55,532 nucleotides of DNA from Desulfotruncus alcoholivorax DSM 16058 (GTDB lineage Bacteria; Bacillota; Desulfotomaculia; Desulfotomaculales; Desulfallaceae): positions 1 to 55,532 of the forward strand of contig NZ_AUMW01000026.1 of NCBI RefSeq assembly GCF_000430885.1. The letters are read 5' to 3'. The position numbers were made by a program, and so were the translations under genes. The notes beneath the pieces are model-generated. The model saw nothing but the letters and a program-made list of their open reading frames with translations, was not told where the DNA came from and ran no database searches. Positions within the stretch are counted from its first letter, which is position 1; each line of letters opens with the position of its first letter. Of this stretch, positions 42,063-50,944 are shown piece by piece.

Positions 42063-43400
42063 ATGAGTGACATCATCTCAACTAAAGTTGAGGTAATGGA
42101 AAAAGCAAAAGAAGCCAACGTAAAATTTATCCGTCTCCAGTTTACAGACATTCTCGGTGTTTTAAAAAATGTTGCCATACCTGTTGATCAACTTGAAAAA
42201 GCACTTGATGGAGAACTTATGTTTGACGGTTCTTCAATCTACGGCTTTACCAGAATTGAAGAATCAGATATGTATCTACGGCCTGATCCCAAAACCTTTG
42301 CGGTTTTCCCCTGGCGTCCCCGGGACGGTGCTGTGGCCAGGCTTATGTGTGATATCTACAATCCTGATGGTACCCCGTACATCGGATGCCCCCGCAATAC
42401 CCTCAAAAGGGTTATGGCAGAGGCGGAAGAACTCGGCTACACCATGCAAGTTGGCCCTGAATTGGAATTTTTCTTATTCCATATTGACGAGAATGGTTTT
42501 CCAAGTCTTAAGACCCATGACCGTGCCGGTTATTTTGATTTAACCCCGGTTGATATGGGTGAAGATGCCCGGCGCAATATGGTTCTTACACTGGAAGAAA
42601 TGGGCTTTGAAATTGAAGCTTCTCACCACGAAGTCGCACCGGGCCAACACGAAATTGACTTTAAATATTCCGATGCTTTAGATATAGCTGATAAAATTGT
42701 AACTTTTAAATTTGTTGTCAGAACTATTGCCCAAAGGCACGGTCTTCACGCCACTTTCATGCCCAAGCCGGTCTTTGGCATTAACGGCAGCGGCATGCAT
42801 ATGAATCAAAGCCTGTTCAGAGAAGGCAAAAATGTATTTTTCGATCCGGAAGGCCCACTACAGCTCAGCCAGGAAGCCTACAACTATATTGGAGGCTTAC
42901 TGAAGCATGCCCGTGCCATCAGCGCCATATCAAACCCCACGGTTAATTCTTATAAGAGGCTTGTGCCTGGCTATGAAGCTCCTGTATACCTGGCCTGGAG
43001 CGGGCGCAACCGAAGTCCATTAATTAGAATTCCTGCTAAGCGCGGCATGAGTACCAGAGTGGAATTAAGAAATCCCGACCCTTCTTGTAACCCTTATCTG
43101 GCAATTGCCGCCTGCTTAAAAGCCGGTCTGGACGGAATCAAATCAGGTATAACCCCGCCACCGCCGTGCGATCGGAACATTTACCAAATGTCCAGAGCCG
43201 AACGTGAGGAATTGGGCATAGGAAGTCTTCCCGGCAGTTTAGAAGAGGCCCTGGCGGAACTGTGTGCCGATGATGTAATAAAAGACGCAATGGGTCCACA
43301 TATATTCAATAAGTATGTTGAAGCAAAAACCACTGAATGGGAACATTATCGTGTTCAAGTACATCAATGGGAAATTGACGAATACCTTACCCGTTTTTAA
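42063..43400 (+). CDS. glnA: Glutamine synthetase type I, copy 2
   Basis: This 445-residue enzyme makes glutamine from glutamate, ammonia and ATP. It has the family segments [71 protein letters not shown] and [18 protein letters not shown], including the metal-ligand Glu missing in the copy at 38193. SSIYGF has Tyr where most copies have Glu. ATG 42063 is chosen because AAGGTGGGA lies just upstream. It is controlled by the hexaloop terminator at 41988-42043 and shares a transcript with the ANTAR gene. Confidence 0.95.
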   Translation: MSDIISTKVEVMEKAKEANVKFIRLQFTDILGVLKNVAIPVDQLEKALDGELMFDGSSIYGFTRIEESDMYLRPDPKTFAVFPWRPRDGAVARLMCDIYNPDGTPYIGCPRNTLKRVMAEAEELGYTMQVGPELEFFLFHIDENGFPSLKTHDRAGYFDLTPVDMGEDARRNMVLTLEEMGFEIEASHHEVAPGQHEIDFKYSDALDIADKIVTFKFVVRTIAQRHGLHATFMPKPVFGINGSGMHMNQSLFREGKNVFFDPEGPLQLSQEAYNYIGGLLKHARAISAISNPTVNSYKRLVPGYEAPVYLAWSGRNRSPLIRIPAKRGMSTRVELRNPDPSCNPYLAIAACLKAGLDGIKSGITPPPPCDRNIYQMSRAEREELGIGSLPGSLEEALAELCADDVIKDAMGPHIFNKYVEAKTTEWEHYRVQVHQWEIDEYLTRF

Positions 43401-43538
43401 TGTGTATAATTTTAAAATTATTATAAGTTTGTTTCCATCCTCCGCCCTGCTTCCATGTTGGAACAGGGCATTTTTTTCGATTGTTGCTGCCTGAAGTCGT
43501 CATAGCTAAAAAATACTAGCTTTTTATTGCGTATATGT

Positions 43539-43544
43539 TATACT
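43539..43544 (+). promoter_or_regulatory. Extended -10 promoter of glnA copy 3
   Basis: TGTTATACT (43536-43544) gives a TGn-extended -10 with TATACT. There is no good -35. Transcription would start near 43551, about 15 bases before the P1 hairpin. Confidence 0.5.
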
Positions 43545-43565
43545 AAATGAAGTATAAAAATAAAC

Positions 43566-43650
43566 AGAGCACGATGAGGTGCTCTTTACCGGGGCAAAGG
43601 AGCCTTCAGGCAGTAATCAATCATGCTACTGCCCTGTAAAGGCTTTTTTT
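43566..43650 (+). promoter_or_regulatory. ANTAR-type dual-hexaloop leader of glnA copy 3
   Basis: P1 is a perfect seven-bp stem, AGAGCAC-GATGAG-GTGCTCT (43566-43585). P2 is GGGGC-AAAGGA-GCCTT (43591-43606). The terminator pairs AGCCTT (43601-43606) with AAGGCT and GGCAGTA with TACTGCC, followed by seven T residues ending at 43650. P1 loop GATGAN recurs in the leaders at 7716 and 17886. No other content is visible in 43401-43697. Confidence 0.85.
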
Positions 43651-43697
43651 GTAATTGGCCCCGGTTGTTATAGCTCAAAGGAGAGGTGTAGCAATCA

Positions 43698-45029
43698 GTG
43701 GCTGAACTTACCAAGGATGATGTGCGCAGTCTTGTCAAGGAACATAACGTCAAATTTGTGAGACTTCAATTCACTGATATTTTCGGTGTATTGAAAAATG
43801 TCTCCATTCCAGTGGAACAGCTTGACAAAGCTCTTAATGATGAACTAATGTTTGACGGTTCTTCCATTGAAGGTTTTGTTCGCATCGAAGAATCGGATAT
43901 GTATTTGAGACCTGACCCTTCCACTTTTGTGGTGTTTCCTTGGAAACCCAGGGATGGTTCGGTTGCCCGCTTAATTTGTGACATATATAATTCCGACGGT
44001 ACTCCATTCACCGGTGACCCGCGCCATGTATTGCGCAAAGTAGTGGCGGAAGCGGAGGAAATGGGTTATTCCATGAACGTGGGGCCGGAAGCGGAATTTT
44101 TCCTTTTTCACGTTAATGAGGAAGGACAACCTACAACGATTACCCAGGACAAAGCCGGTTATTTCGATATGACACCGGTGGATCTTGGTGAAAACGCACG
44201 CAGGGATATGGTAATGACCCTGCAGCTAATGGGTTTTGAAATTGAGGCGTCGCACCACGAGGTGGCTCCCGGCCAGCATGAAATTGATTTTAAATATTCC
44301 AATGCTTTAGATATTGCAGATAAAGTAGTAACTTTTAAATTTGTAGTCCGAACTATTGCCCAAAGACATGGATTGCACGCAACTTTCATGCCCAAGCCCA
44401 TATTCGGTATAGCCGGATCAGGAATGCACCTCAACCAGTCGTTAATAAAAAACAATACGAACGCTTTCTATAACCCCGATGCGCCAAACCAGCTTAGTGA
44501 AGACTGTTTACATTATATAGGCGGGCTTATTAAACACATACCTGCCATTACCGCCATTACCAATCCAACGATAAACTCTTATAAGAGACTTGTTTCAGGA
44601 TATGAAGCACCTGTTTACATCGCCTGGTCTTATAGAAACAGAAGCCCGTTAATCAGGGTGCCAGCCAAGCGAGGGCAGTCCACCCGAATTGAGTTACGCA
44701 GTCCCGACCCTTCCTGCAACCCTTATCTGGCTCTGGCTGTATGCCTGAAAGCAGGGTTGGATGGTATAAAAAACAAAATCCAGTGTCCCAATCCCTGTGA
44801 CAGAAACATTTACGAACTGACCCAGCAGGAACGTGAGGAACTGGGGATAAATATCCTGCCTGAGAGTCTTCAAGACGCTATGGTCAATCTTGCAGCTGAT
44901 GATGTTATTAGGGAAGCTTTGGGTCCGCACGTGCTGCATCGTTTCCTGGAAGCTAAAAAAATTGAATGGGATAATTACCGAATGCAGGTTCATCCCTGGG
45001 AATTAGACCAATATTTAACTAAATTTTAA
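43698..45029 (+). CDS. glnA: Glutamine synthetase type I, copy 3
   Basis: This 443-residue enzyme is closely related to the copy at 42063 and the most canonical of the three. It has [79 protein letters not shown] and [18 protein letters not shown]. Start GTG 43698 follows GGAGAGGTG. It is followed after 15 bases by the acetolactate synthase small-subunit gene with no terminator between. Confidence 0.95.
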   Translation: MAELTKDDVRSLVKEHNVKFVRLQFTDIFGVLKNVSIPVEQLDKALNDELMFDGSSIEGFVRIEESDMYLRPDPSTFVVFPWKPRDGSVARLICDIYNSDGTPFTGDPRHVLRKVVAEAEEMGYSMNVGPEAEFFLFHVNEEGQPTTITQDKAGYFDMTPVDLGENARRDMVMTLQLMGFEIEASHHEVAPGQHEIDFKYSNALDIADKVVTFKFVVRTIAQRHGLHATFMPKPIFGIAGSGMHLNQSLIKNNTNAFYNPDAPNQLSEDCLHYIGGLIKHIPAITAITNPTINSYKRLVSGYEAPVYIAWSYRNRSPLIRVPAKRGQSTRIELRSPDPSCNPYLALAVCLKAGLDGIKNKIQCPNPCDRNIYELTQQEREELGINILPESLQDAMVNLAADDVIREALGPHVLHRFLEAKKIEWDNYRMQVHPWELDQYLTKF

Positions 45030-45044
45030 CGCGGAGGTGTATTC

Positions 45045-45545
45045 ATGACGCACACACTGGCTGTACTGGTATTAAACAAGCCGGGTGTTCTGGCACGTAT
45101 TGCCGGCCTGCTCAGCAGACGGGTATTCAATATTGAAAGCATCGCTGCCGGCTATACTGAAGAGCCGGATATTACCAGAATAACAATTGTTGTGAATGGT
45201 GATGACCGCGTACTGGAACAGGTTATTAACCAATTGTCCAAACTGGTTGATGTAATTAATATTACAAAAATGGAAGATCGTGACTCTATTGAAAGGGAAT
45301 TAGCATTGATAAAAGTGCAGGCTGATCCTGAAAAGCGCCGTGATATTGTTGACATTGTCCAGATCTTCAGGGCAAATATTGTTGATGTGGGCAAGGAAAC
45401 TATGGTGATTCAGATTATAGGTGATGAGCAAAAAATTACCGCCTTTACACACGTACTGGAACAACAGGGTATCGTTGAAATGGTACGTACCGGTAAAATA
45501 GCCCTTTCACGCCAACCGGAGCCGGCTAAGTGTAAAAAAGGGTAG
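45045..45545 (+). CDS. ilvN: Acetolactate synthase small (regulatory) subunit, orphan
   Basis: This 166-residue protein has an N-terminal ACT domain (HTLAVLVLNKPGVLARIAGLLSRRVFNIESIAAG) and the C-terminal regulatory domain (ERELALIKVQADPEKRRDIVDIVQIFRANIVDVG). It normally binds valine and controls the large subunit, but no large-subunit gene is in this window. Its position directly behind glnA suggests co-expression with glutamine synthesis. Whether it still partners an acetolactate synthase or senses an amino acid for another protein is unknown. ATG 45045 follows CGGAGGTG. Confidence 0.88.
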   Translation: MTHTLAVLVLNKPGVLARIAGLLSRRVFNIESIAAGYTEEPDITRITIVVNGDDRVLEQVINQLSKLVDVINITKMEDRDSIERELALIKVQADPEKRRDIVDIVQIFRANIVDVGKETMVIQIIGDEQKITAFTHVLEQQGIVEMVRTGKIALSRQPEPAKCKKG

Positions 45546-45547
45546 TA

Positions 45548-45578
45548 TTGACACGTATATATAAAGTATGTATATAAT
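45548..45578 (+). promoter_or_regulatory. Sigma-A promoter of the MazEF-type operon
   Basis: A perfect TTGACA (45548-45553) is followed by TATATA (45571-45576, 17-base spacer) overlapping TATAAT (45573-45578). It lies three bases after the preceding stop codon. The alternating TA stretch between the hexamers could hold the operator for the antitoxin, which is a ribbon-helix-helix protein. Confidence 0.75.
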
Positions 45579-45611
45579 AGGGTTATAACTGGTTTTTACG
45601 GGGGGTTTGCT

Positions 45612-45890
45612 GTGTCACAGGTGAAGCGGGTAATGATCAGCCTACCGGAGTATTTGCTTACCGAAATAGACTGTATAGCAGCTTCCGAAAATCGTAATCG
45701 CAGCGAATTTGTAAGGGAAGCCATGAAATTGTATATTGCTGAACGCAAACGCAGTTTATTAAGGGAAGAAATGAAAAAAGGCTATCTAGAAATGGCAAGA
45801 ATAAATCTTTCCCTGGCCATTGAACAATACAAGCTTGAATCAGAAGTTTCCATGCTTTTTGACGAGTCGGTAGCAGGAGGCAAACGTTGA
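45612..45890 (+). CDS. CopG-type antitoxin of a MazEF/EndoA system
   Basis: This 92-residue protein has an N-terminal ribbon-helix-helix DNA-binding motif ([38 protein letters not shown]) and an acidic, helical C-terminus suited to bind the toxin. It resembles EndoAI of Bacillus. Start GTG 45612 lies behind GGGGGG. It overlaps the toxin gene by one base, consistent with coupled translation. Confidence 0.88.
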   Translation: MSQVKRVMISLPEYLLTEIDCIAASENRNRSEFVREAMKLYIAERKRSLLREEMKKGYLEMARINLSLAIEQYKLESEVSMLFDESVAGGKR

Positions 45891-46240
45891 TGCAAATACG
45901 CCGCGGTGAGATTTATTACGCCGATCTTAGCCCTGTGGTTGGTTCGGAGCAGGGAGGTACCCGCCCCGTTTTAATCCTGCAAAATGATATAGGCAATCAG
46001 TATAGCCCAACCACAATTGTTGCCGCCATCACCTCTCAAATCGCCAAGGCAAAACTGCCTACACATGTAGAACTGCCTGCGGGACAAGCAGGATTAGGCA
46101 AAAATTCTGTTATACTGTTGGAACAGTTACGTACCATAGATAAGAGCAGGCTGATGGAAAGGGTATCACTGCTGCAAAATGATATGATGGTTAAAGTTAA
46201 CCAGGCCGTTGAAATCAGCCTTGGGCTGGTCGATATATAA
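45890..46240 (+). CDS. mazF: MazF/PemK-type endoribonuclease toxin (EndoA)
   Basis: This 116-residue toxin begins [36 protein letters not shown], the typical MazF start with the RG-E-(I/V)-(Y/W)-x-(A/V)-(D/N)-L and G-S-E-Q-G-G-x-R-P motifs, and has [13 protein letters not shown], which carries the catalytic-site region. It cuts mRNA at short motifs when free of antitoxin. ATG 45890 follows AGGAGG; a TTG at 45887 is less likely. The order and spacing match Bacillus ndoAI-ndoA. Confidence 0.93.
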   Translation: MQIRRGEIYYADLSPVVGSEQGGTRPVLILQNDIGNQYSPTTIVAAITSQIAKAKLPTHVELPAGQAGLGKNSVILLEQLRTIDKSRLMERVSLLQNDMMVKVNQAVEISLGLVDI

Positions 46241-46261
46241 GATCGGTCACTATCAAAATCA

Positions 46262-46285
46262 AACCGCCGCCATGTGGCGGTTTTT
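46262..46285 (+). terminator. Intrinsic terminator after mazF
   Basis: AACCGCC (46262-46268) pairs with GGCGGTT (46276-46282) and is followed by a T tract. Downstream, at 46297-46316, TATGGGC-AACGGG-GCGCATA forms a hairpin resembling the ANTAR P2 loops, but no terminator follows it. GCCGGTAGTCCCCG at 46341-46354 recalls the GC-rich insert at 5832. Confidence 0.8.
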
Positions 46286-46408
46286 CGCTTTTATAATATG
46301 GGCAACGGGGCGCATATATACTCTATCCTAAACTTTCAGGGCCGGTAGTCCCCGCTGCATGACCCGTTACATATATTATTAAAAAAATGTTGGAAGGGAA
46401 GTGTAGGT

Positions 46409-47134
46409 TTGCGTCCTATCATAGGCATAACCTGTTCGTTTGATTATTCCAATAACAAGTTTCAACTTGGCGGCGATTATATCGAAGCGGTAAGGTCCGC
46501 TGGAGGAATACCACTACTCCTGCCTCATCAAGAAAGCTCAATTGACGAGATAATTAACGTAATTGACGGCTTGCTGCTTTCAGGCGGGGGTGATATTGAC
46601 CCCTGTCACATAAGTCAAGAACCCTGGCCTCAAAGCGGAAGTATTGACCCCCTCCGGGATGCTTTTGAATTAACTATCACCTCCAGAGCTATAGCGGAAG
46701 GAATGCCGGTATTAGGCATATGCCGGGGAATGCAAGTAATGAACGTTGCGGCAGGCGGTGACATCCATCAGGATATTTATCGCAGCCTGCCCGGGGCCAT
46801 TAAACACTCTCAGGATGCACCTCGCTGGTATCCAACCCACAATATAAAAATAATTAAAAATACGATGCTGGAAAGAATACTTGGTTTAGCTGAGCTGCGT
46901 GTTAACTCCTATCATCACCAGTCAATTAACCATGTGGCACTCGGATATCGTATCTCAGCCTATTCCAATGATGGCGTAGCCGAGGCCATTGAGGGTTTGG
47001 GACATGAGTTTACACTGGGCGTACAGTTTCACCCTGAAAATATGTTTAAACGCTATCCTGTCATGCTCAACCTGTTTAAATGTCACATTGACGCATCGGC
47101 TCACTATTTGTCGACGAGAAGTCAGAATCGTTAA
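46409..47134 (+). CDS. Class I glutamine amidotransferase-like hydrolase (PuuD / gamma-glutamyl-GABA hydrolase family)
   Basis: This 241-residue protein has the nucleophile elbow LGICRGMQVMN with Cys105 and the His-Glu pair in LGVQFHPENM. The start MRPIIGITCSFD and SGGGDIDP match the PuuD/peptidase C26 family, which cleaves gamma-glutamyl amides such as gamma-glutamyl-gamma-aminobutyrate. The start TTG 46409 follows GGAAGGGA. A divergent glutamine synthetase at 38193 could in principle make such gamma-glutamyl compounds, but no direct link is shown. Confidence 0.85.
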   Translation: MRPIIGITCSFDYSNNKFQLGGDYIEAVRSAGGIPLLLPHQESSIDEIINVIDGLLLSGGGDIDPCHISQEPWPQSGSIDPLRDAFELTITSRAIAEGMPVLGICRGMQVMNVAAGGDIHQDIYRSLPGAIKHSQDAPRWYPTHNIKIIKNTMLERILGLAELRVNSYHHQSINHVALGYRISAYSNDGVAEAIEGLGHEFTLGVQFHPENMFKRYPVMLNLFKCHIDASAHYLSTRSQNR

Positions 47135-47192
47135 AAGGGAAAAACACTCTTTTTACCGAAATACCTTTAAAATGACGAAACAGGTGATATAC

Positions 47193-48341
47193 ATGCATGC
47201 AATTGTCGGCGGTACTGTATTTACAATGAAAGGTTCGGTTTTAAACCGGGGTACGATACTAATTGAAGACGGTAAAATTACTGCTGTTGGCAACGATATC
47301 AAGATACCAAAGCAGGCCGATATATATGACGCGACGGGCATGGTAGTCATGCCCGGTTTTATTGATGCCCATGCCCACCTTGGGATAGTTGAGGAGATAT
47401 ACAGGATTGAGGGCGACGATGTTAACGAAAACATTGATCCAGTTACCCCGCACCTAAGGGCAATTGATGCTGTTAACCCAGCGGACCTTGGATTTAAAGA
47501 TGCGCTGTCAGCAGGAATAACCACAGTTGTTACCGGCCCCGGAAGTTCCAATATTATAGGTGGTGAAATGGCCGCAATTAAAACCTGCGGCACCGTTATT
47601 GACGATATGGTCGTACGCTTCCCGGTCGGGTTAAAAGCGGCCCTTGGTGAAAATCCAAAACGCAACTATGGAGCGAACAAAAAGTCACCTGCTACCAGAA
47701 TGGCTTCAGCCGCGATATTGCGGGAAACCCTGGTTAAAGGCCTGGAATATTTAAAAAAAATTAATCAGCCGGATCAAGCTGAGCGCGACTTGAAAATGGA
47801 AGCTATAGCCCGCGTGCTGCGTCGCGAAATTCCTCTACGAGTTCATGCCCACCGGGCCGACGATATTATGACGGCATTGCGGATTGGAGCGGAATTCAAC
47901 CTTTTATTAGTCATAGAACACTGCACAGAAGGACATCTAATCGCTGATAGATTGGCAGCAGCTGGTGTACCTGCCGTAGTAGGCCCGGTAATGGTAAACA
48001 GGGCTAAGGTGGAGTTGAAAAATCGCAGCCTTGAAACAGCCGCAGCATTGGCTAAAAAAGGTGTAAATTTTGCTATTATGACTGATCATCCCGTGGTGCC
48101 TATTCAATACCTGACCATTTCAGCGGGACTTACCATGCGGGGAGGATTGAGCGAAAAGCAGGCTCTGGAGTCCATCACTCGAAATGCAGCCAGATTGCTT
48201 GGACTGGATGATCGCATTGGGAGCATTGCGCAGGGTATGGATGGGGATATAGTTGTTTTAAGTGGTCATCCTTTTGATCTGAGAACTGTAATAAAAAGAG
48301 TTTATGTTAACGGTAAAGTTTCTTATCAAAATTATTCGTAA
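47193..48341 (+). CDS. Metal-dependent amidohydrolase
   Basis: This 382-residue TIM-barrel hydrolase begins MHAIVGGTVFTMKGSVLNRGTILIEDGKI. Metal-binding positions are visible in GFIDAHAHLG (His-x-His), VHAHRADD, EHCTEG and TDHPVVP. It resembles imidazolonepropionase-like and dihydroorotase-like amidohydrolases; the substrate is not known. ATG 47193 is preferred because AGGTGAT lies four to five bases upstream; ATG 47172 is also in frame. The gene follows the class I amidotransferase gene after about 58 bases. Confidence 0.87.
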   Translation: MHAIVGGTVFTMKGSVLNRGTILIEDGKITAVGNDIKIPKQADIYDATGMVVMPGFIDAHAHLGIVEEIYRIEGDDVNENIDPVTPHLRAIDAVNPADLGFKDALSAGITTVVTGPGSSNIIGGEMAAIKTCGTVIDDMVVRFPVGLKAALGENPKRNYGANKKSPATRMASAAILRETLVKGLEYLKKINQPDQAERDLKMEAIARVLRREIPLRVHAHRADDIMTALRIGAEFNLLLVIEHCTEGHLIADRLAAAGVPAVVGPVMVNRAKVELKNRSLETAAALAKKGVNFAIMTDHPVVPIQYLTISAGLTMRGGLSEKQALESITRNAARLLGLDDRIGSIAQGMDGDIVVLSGHPFDLRTVIKRVYVNGKVSYQNYS

Positions 48342-48461
48342 AAAAGAAGGAATTATTTAGAAGTATGTCGCACAATATATTATGACAGTTAAATACACTA
48401 ATACAATATAATGTCAAATATTATTGAATCAAGGCAATAGTTTCAAAGGGGTGCTGTTTCT

Positions 48462-48872
48462 TTGGCTGATAAAATTATGAATATAATGGTAGTTGACGAC
48501 CAACCTGGTGTACGATACCTGTTGGATATTGTAGTTAAAGAGTTGGGGCATGATGTTAATACCGCCCAAAACGGTTTGGAAGCGGTTGAGCTGACGCGAT
48601 CCAAGCATTTTGATCTAATATTTATGGATGTTCGGATGCCCCTTATGGGCGGTTTAGAGGCACTTACGAGAATAAAAGCTATTTCACCGAAAACAGATGT
48701 TGTCATAATGACAGCTTATGGATCTGATGATACCATTGAATGTGCCAATAATAACGGTGCGTTATGTTGTATAGCAAAACCTTTTGACGTTGAAGATATA
48801 AAAAATTTCCTAGATGAATATACCAGGGAAAAATCTTGCAGCAATAATTATTATGCACACCAAGCGGGATAA
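48462..48872 (+). CDS. spo0F: Response regulator Spo0F-like (receiver domain only)
   Basis: This 136-residue single-domain receiver starts NIMVVDDQPGVRYLLDIVVKELGH, has the phospho-Asp in DLIFMDVRMPLMGG, Thr in VIMTAYG and Lys in CIAKPFDVED. The DDQ-x-G-(I/V)-R-x-LL start is typical of Spo0F, the phosphorelay carrier that leads to Spo0A and sporulation. The start TTG 48462 follows AAAGGGG. A plausible promoter with TATAAT near 48405 lies upstream. The C-terminus is somewhat longer than in Bacillus. Confidence 0.78.
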   Translation: MADKIMNIMVVDDQPGVRYLLDIVVKELGHDVNTAQNGLEAVELTRSKHFDLIFMDVRMPLMGGLEALTRIKAISPKTDVVIMTAYGSDDTIECANNNGALCCIAKPFDVEDIKNFLDEYTREKSCSNNYYAHQAG

Positions 48873-49005
48873 AAGATGGTTATCCATCTTTTGTTTTTTT
48901 AATTGCCAAAAACAGCTTCGTTGTTTATACTTTACGCAAATGCAATCCACACAGCGTCAATTGGTTATAATGGAGTATAGGACAATTATAAACTGGAGGT
49001 TGGCA

Positions 49006-49485
49006 TTGTTTAGTTTAGAGCTTAAATCCTCCCGGGAAACAGAACATTTAGGCCAATTGTTGGGCAGCTTATTGCAACCGGGCGATATTATTACTTTAAA
49101 CGGCGAACTTGGAGCCGGCAAAACTTGTCTGGCCAAAGGCATCGCCAATGGACTGGGTATAGCCGGGCATATCACCAGCCCCACGTTCACATTGATTAAT
49201 GAATATCCCGGCAAAATCCCCCTGTACCACATGGACGTATATAGACTTGGGTCGCCCGGTGAATTCGAAGACCTGGGTTACGAGGAGTATTTCTACGGAT
49301 CAGGTGTCACTTTAATTGAATGGGCGGGTCTGGTAGAAGAGTATTTACCGCCAAACCGGCTGGATATATTTATTAATAAACCTGCAGGAAAAGACGAGTG
49401 CAGACAGGTGCATTTTGTTGCCTATGGCAGCCGTTTCACGCATATGATTAAGGAGTTGAAGCAGTTTGTTCGTTCTGGGGATTGA
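49006..49485 (+). CDS. tsaE: tRNA threonylcarbamoyladenosine biosynthesis ATPase TsaE
   Basis: This 159-residue P-loop protein is needed for t6A modification of tRNA. Walker A is GELGAGKTCLAKGI, followed by TSPTFTLINEYPG and the HMDVYRL and LIEWAG segments typical of TsaE. TTG 49006 is chosen because GGAGGT lies six bases upstream; the longer open frame before it is not coding. It overlaps tsaB by 20 bases. Confidence 0.93.
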   Translation: MFSLELKSSRETEHLGQLLGSLLQPGDIITLNGELGAGKTCLAKGIANGLGIAGHITSPTFTLINEYPGKIPLYHMDVYRLGSPGEFEDLGYEEYFYGSGVTLIEWAGLVEEYLPPNRLDIFINKPAGKDECRQVHFVAYGSRFTHMIKELKQFVRSGD

Positions 49486-50185
49486 AGCAGCCACGCCCGT
49501 TGCATCTGTCGCAGTGGCTACGGAAGGCAAAATGCTGGCGGAAAGAATGGTAAATAACCAACGTACCCATTCGGTAAATCTATTGCCAATGATCAGAGAT
49601 ACATTACTTGACTGCGGAGTAAGCAAAAAAGACCTTTCCGGCATCGCCGTATCGATTGGCCCCGGGTCATTTACAGGATTGCGTATCGGTATGAGCACCG
49701 CAAAGACCCTGGCCCAGGTGTTAAATCTACCGGTTGCCGGAATACCTACACTTGACGTACTCGCTTATCCATTAAGCGGCCTTTCAGGCCTTATCTGTCC
49801 GGTGCTAAATGCCCGTAAATCAGAACTTTACGCAGCCATTTACGGTTGGGATAATGGGCATCAGATATGCCTTAAACCAGCCTTTGCATCAGGAGTAAAA
49901 CAGTTGGCGGAATTGCTGTTATCCTACAATCAACAGGTAACCTTTCTGGGAGATGGGTTACCGGAATACAAGACTGAATTATGTGACTTGCTGGGTGATT
50001 TGGCCCGGTTCGCCCCTGAATGCACATCTTTTCCCAGAGGCGCAGTGGTTGCGGAAATTGGGCTGGCTAGAATCGCAACCGGTCGGAGCGAGAGTCCAAT
50101 GGACCTGCTGCCAAAGTATGTACGAAAATCAGAGGCAGAAATTAAGTGGCAGGAAAGGTGCCGTTCCAGTCATGGGCAATATTAA
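49466..50185 (+). CDS. tsaB: tRNA threonylcarbamoyladenosine biosynthesis protein TsaB
   Basis: This 239-residue ASKHA-fold protein starts MFVLGIEAATPVASVAVA and has the family segment IAVSIGPGSFTGLRIGMSTAKTLAQ. It partners TsaD and TsaE in t6A synthesis; tsaD is not in the window. Start TTG 49466 follows AAGGAG. It overlaps rimI by 14 bases. Confidence 0.93.
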   Translation: MFVLGIEAATPVASVAVATEGKMLAERMVNNQRTHSVNLLPMIRDTLLDCGVSKKDLSGIAVSIGPGSFTGLRIGMSTAKTLAQVLNLPVAGIPTLDVLAYPLSGLSGLICPVLNARKSELYAAIYGWDNGHQICLKPAFASGVKQLAELLLSYNQQVTFLGDGLPEYKTELCDLLGDLARFAPECTSFPRGAVVAEIGLARIATGRSESPMDLLPKYVRKSEAEIKWQERCRSSHGQY

Positions 50186-50639
50186 ATTTGAAAAAATGAT
50201 GGAGGAGCATCTCGATCAGGTACTTTTAATCGAAAATATCTCTTTTCCAACACCCTGGTCAAAAAACGCATTTGATTACGAATTAAATTATAACGATTTT
50301 GCTCATTATATTGTTGCTCTTAACGGTAACGATCAAGTTATTGGATATGCAGGGGTATGGGTAATCCTGGACGAAGGACATATTACCAACATTGCCATAC
50401 ACCCTGGTTGGCGCGGCACCGGATTAGGCTTTGCTTTAATGCAAGAATTAATTTCCAGAGCTGCTTTACTGGGTGTTGAACGCTTTACCTTGGAAGTGAG
50501 ACCATCAAATAAACCGGCACGGGCCCTTTATCAAAAACTTGGCTTTGTGGAAAAAGGCCGGCGTAAACAATATTATACCGACACCAAAGAAGACGCTATT
50601 ATTATGTGGATGGATTTATTATCTCAAAAGTACGATTAG
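50172..50639 (+). CDS. rimI: Ribosomal-protein-alanine N-acetyltransferase RimI
   Basis: This 155-residue GNAT acetyltransferase has the acetyl-CoA motif IAIHPGWRGTGLGFALMQELI and the C-terminal TLEVRPSNKPARALYQKLGFVEKGRRKQYYTD segment of RimI. Start ATG 50172 lies within tsaB behind AGGAAAGGTG. The order tsaE-tsaB-rimI is widely conserved. Confidence 0.92.
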   Translation: MGNIKFEKMMEEHLDQVLLIENISFPTPWSKNAFDYELNYNDFAHYIVALNGNDQVIGYAGVWVILDEGHITNIAIHPGWRGTGLGFALMQELISRAALLGVERFTLEVRPSNKPARALYQKLGFVEKGRRKQYYTDTKEDAIIMWMDLLSQKYD

Positions 50640-50652
50640 AAAGGATTTTAAT

Positions 50653-50796
50653 ATGCTTGGAAAATACAGATGGCTATTGCGTTTAACAGGTTTTGCCATA
50701 ATTGCGGTTGCACTTCTTGGTCACCTGCCAGGCGCCTGGTCCATTGGCGTAGCAATCATAGGGTTGGTTGTTTTTTTCCTGGCAGGGCCTACCTGA
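50653..50796 (+). CDS. Small membrane protein, unknown function
   Basis: This 47-residue protein, MLGKYRWLLRLTGFAIIAV and onward, has two predicted membrane helices (about 8-22 and 27-44) joined by a short HLPGAW turn. Start ATG 50653 has AAGGAT upstream, and the gene lies 13 bases after rimI. No family was recognised. A good terminator follows at 50850. Confidence 0.6.
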   Translation: MLGKYRWLLRLTGFAIIAVALLGHLPGAWSIGVAIIGLVVFFLAGPT

Positions 50797-50849
50797 GGAA
50801 GCTGCTAAACCGCGTGACGGTTATAAATTTTAATTATCGTTGGTTTAAT

Positions 50850-50872
50850 ACCGGGGACCACCCCGGTTTTTT
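50850..50872 (+). terminator. Intrinsic terminator after the tsaE-tsaB-rimI operon
   Basis: ACCGGGG (50850-50856) pairs with CCCCGGT (50861-50867) around ACCA and is followed by TTTTTT. Confidence 0.85.
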
Positions 50873-50944
50873 ACGCTATCTGGTTATTGTGCCATAAATT
50901 TATTGCGTGCACTTGTCACTTTTAGTTAAGTAGGAGTGTTATAT

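Noticed and set aside
46297-46316. Hairpin TATGGGC-AACGGG-GCGCATA with an A1/G4 hexaloop before the PuuD-like gene, as a ninth ANTAR site
   Set aside because: No intrinsic terminator overlaps or follows it before the gene, the stem has a G-G mismatch, and the surrounding sequence resembles the GC-rich repeat family.
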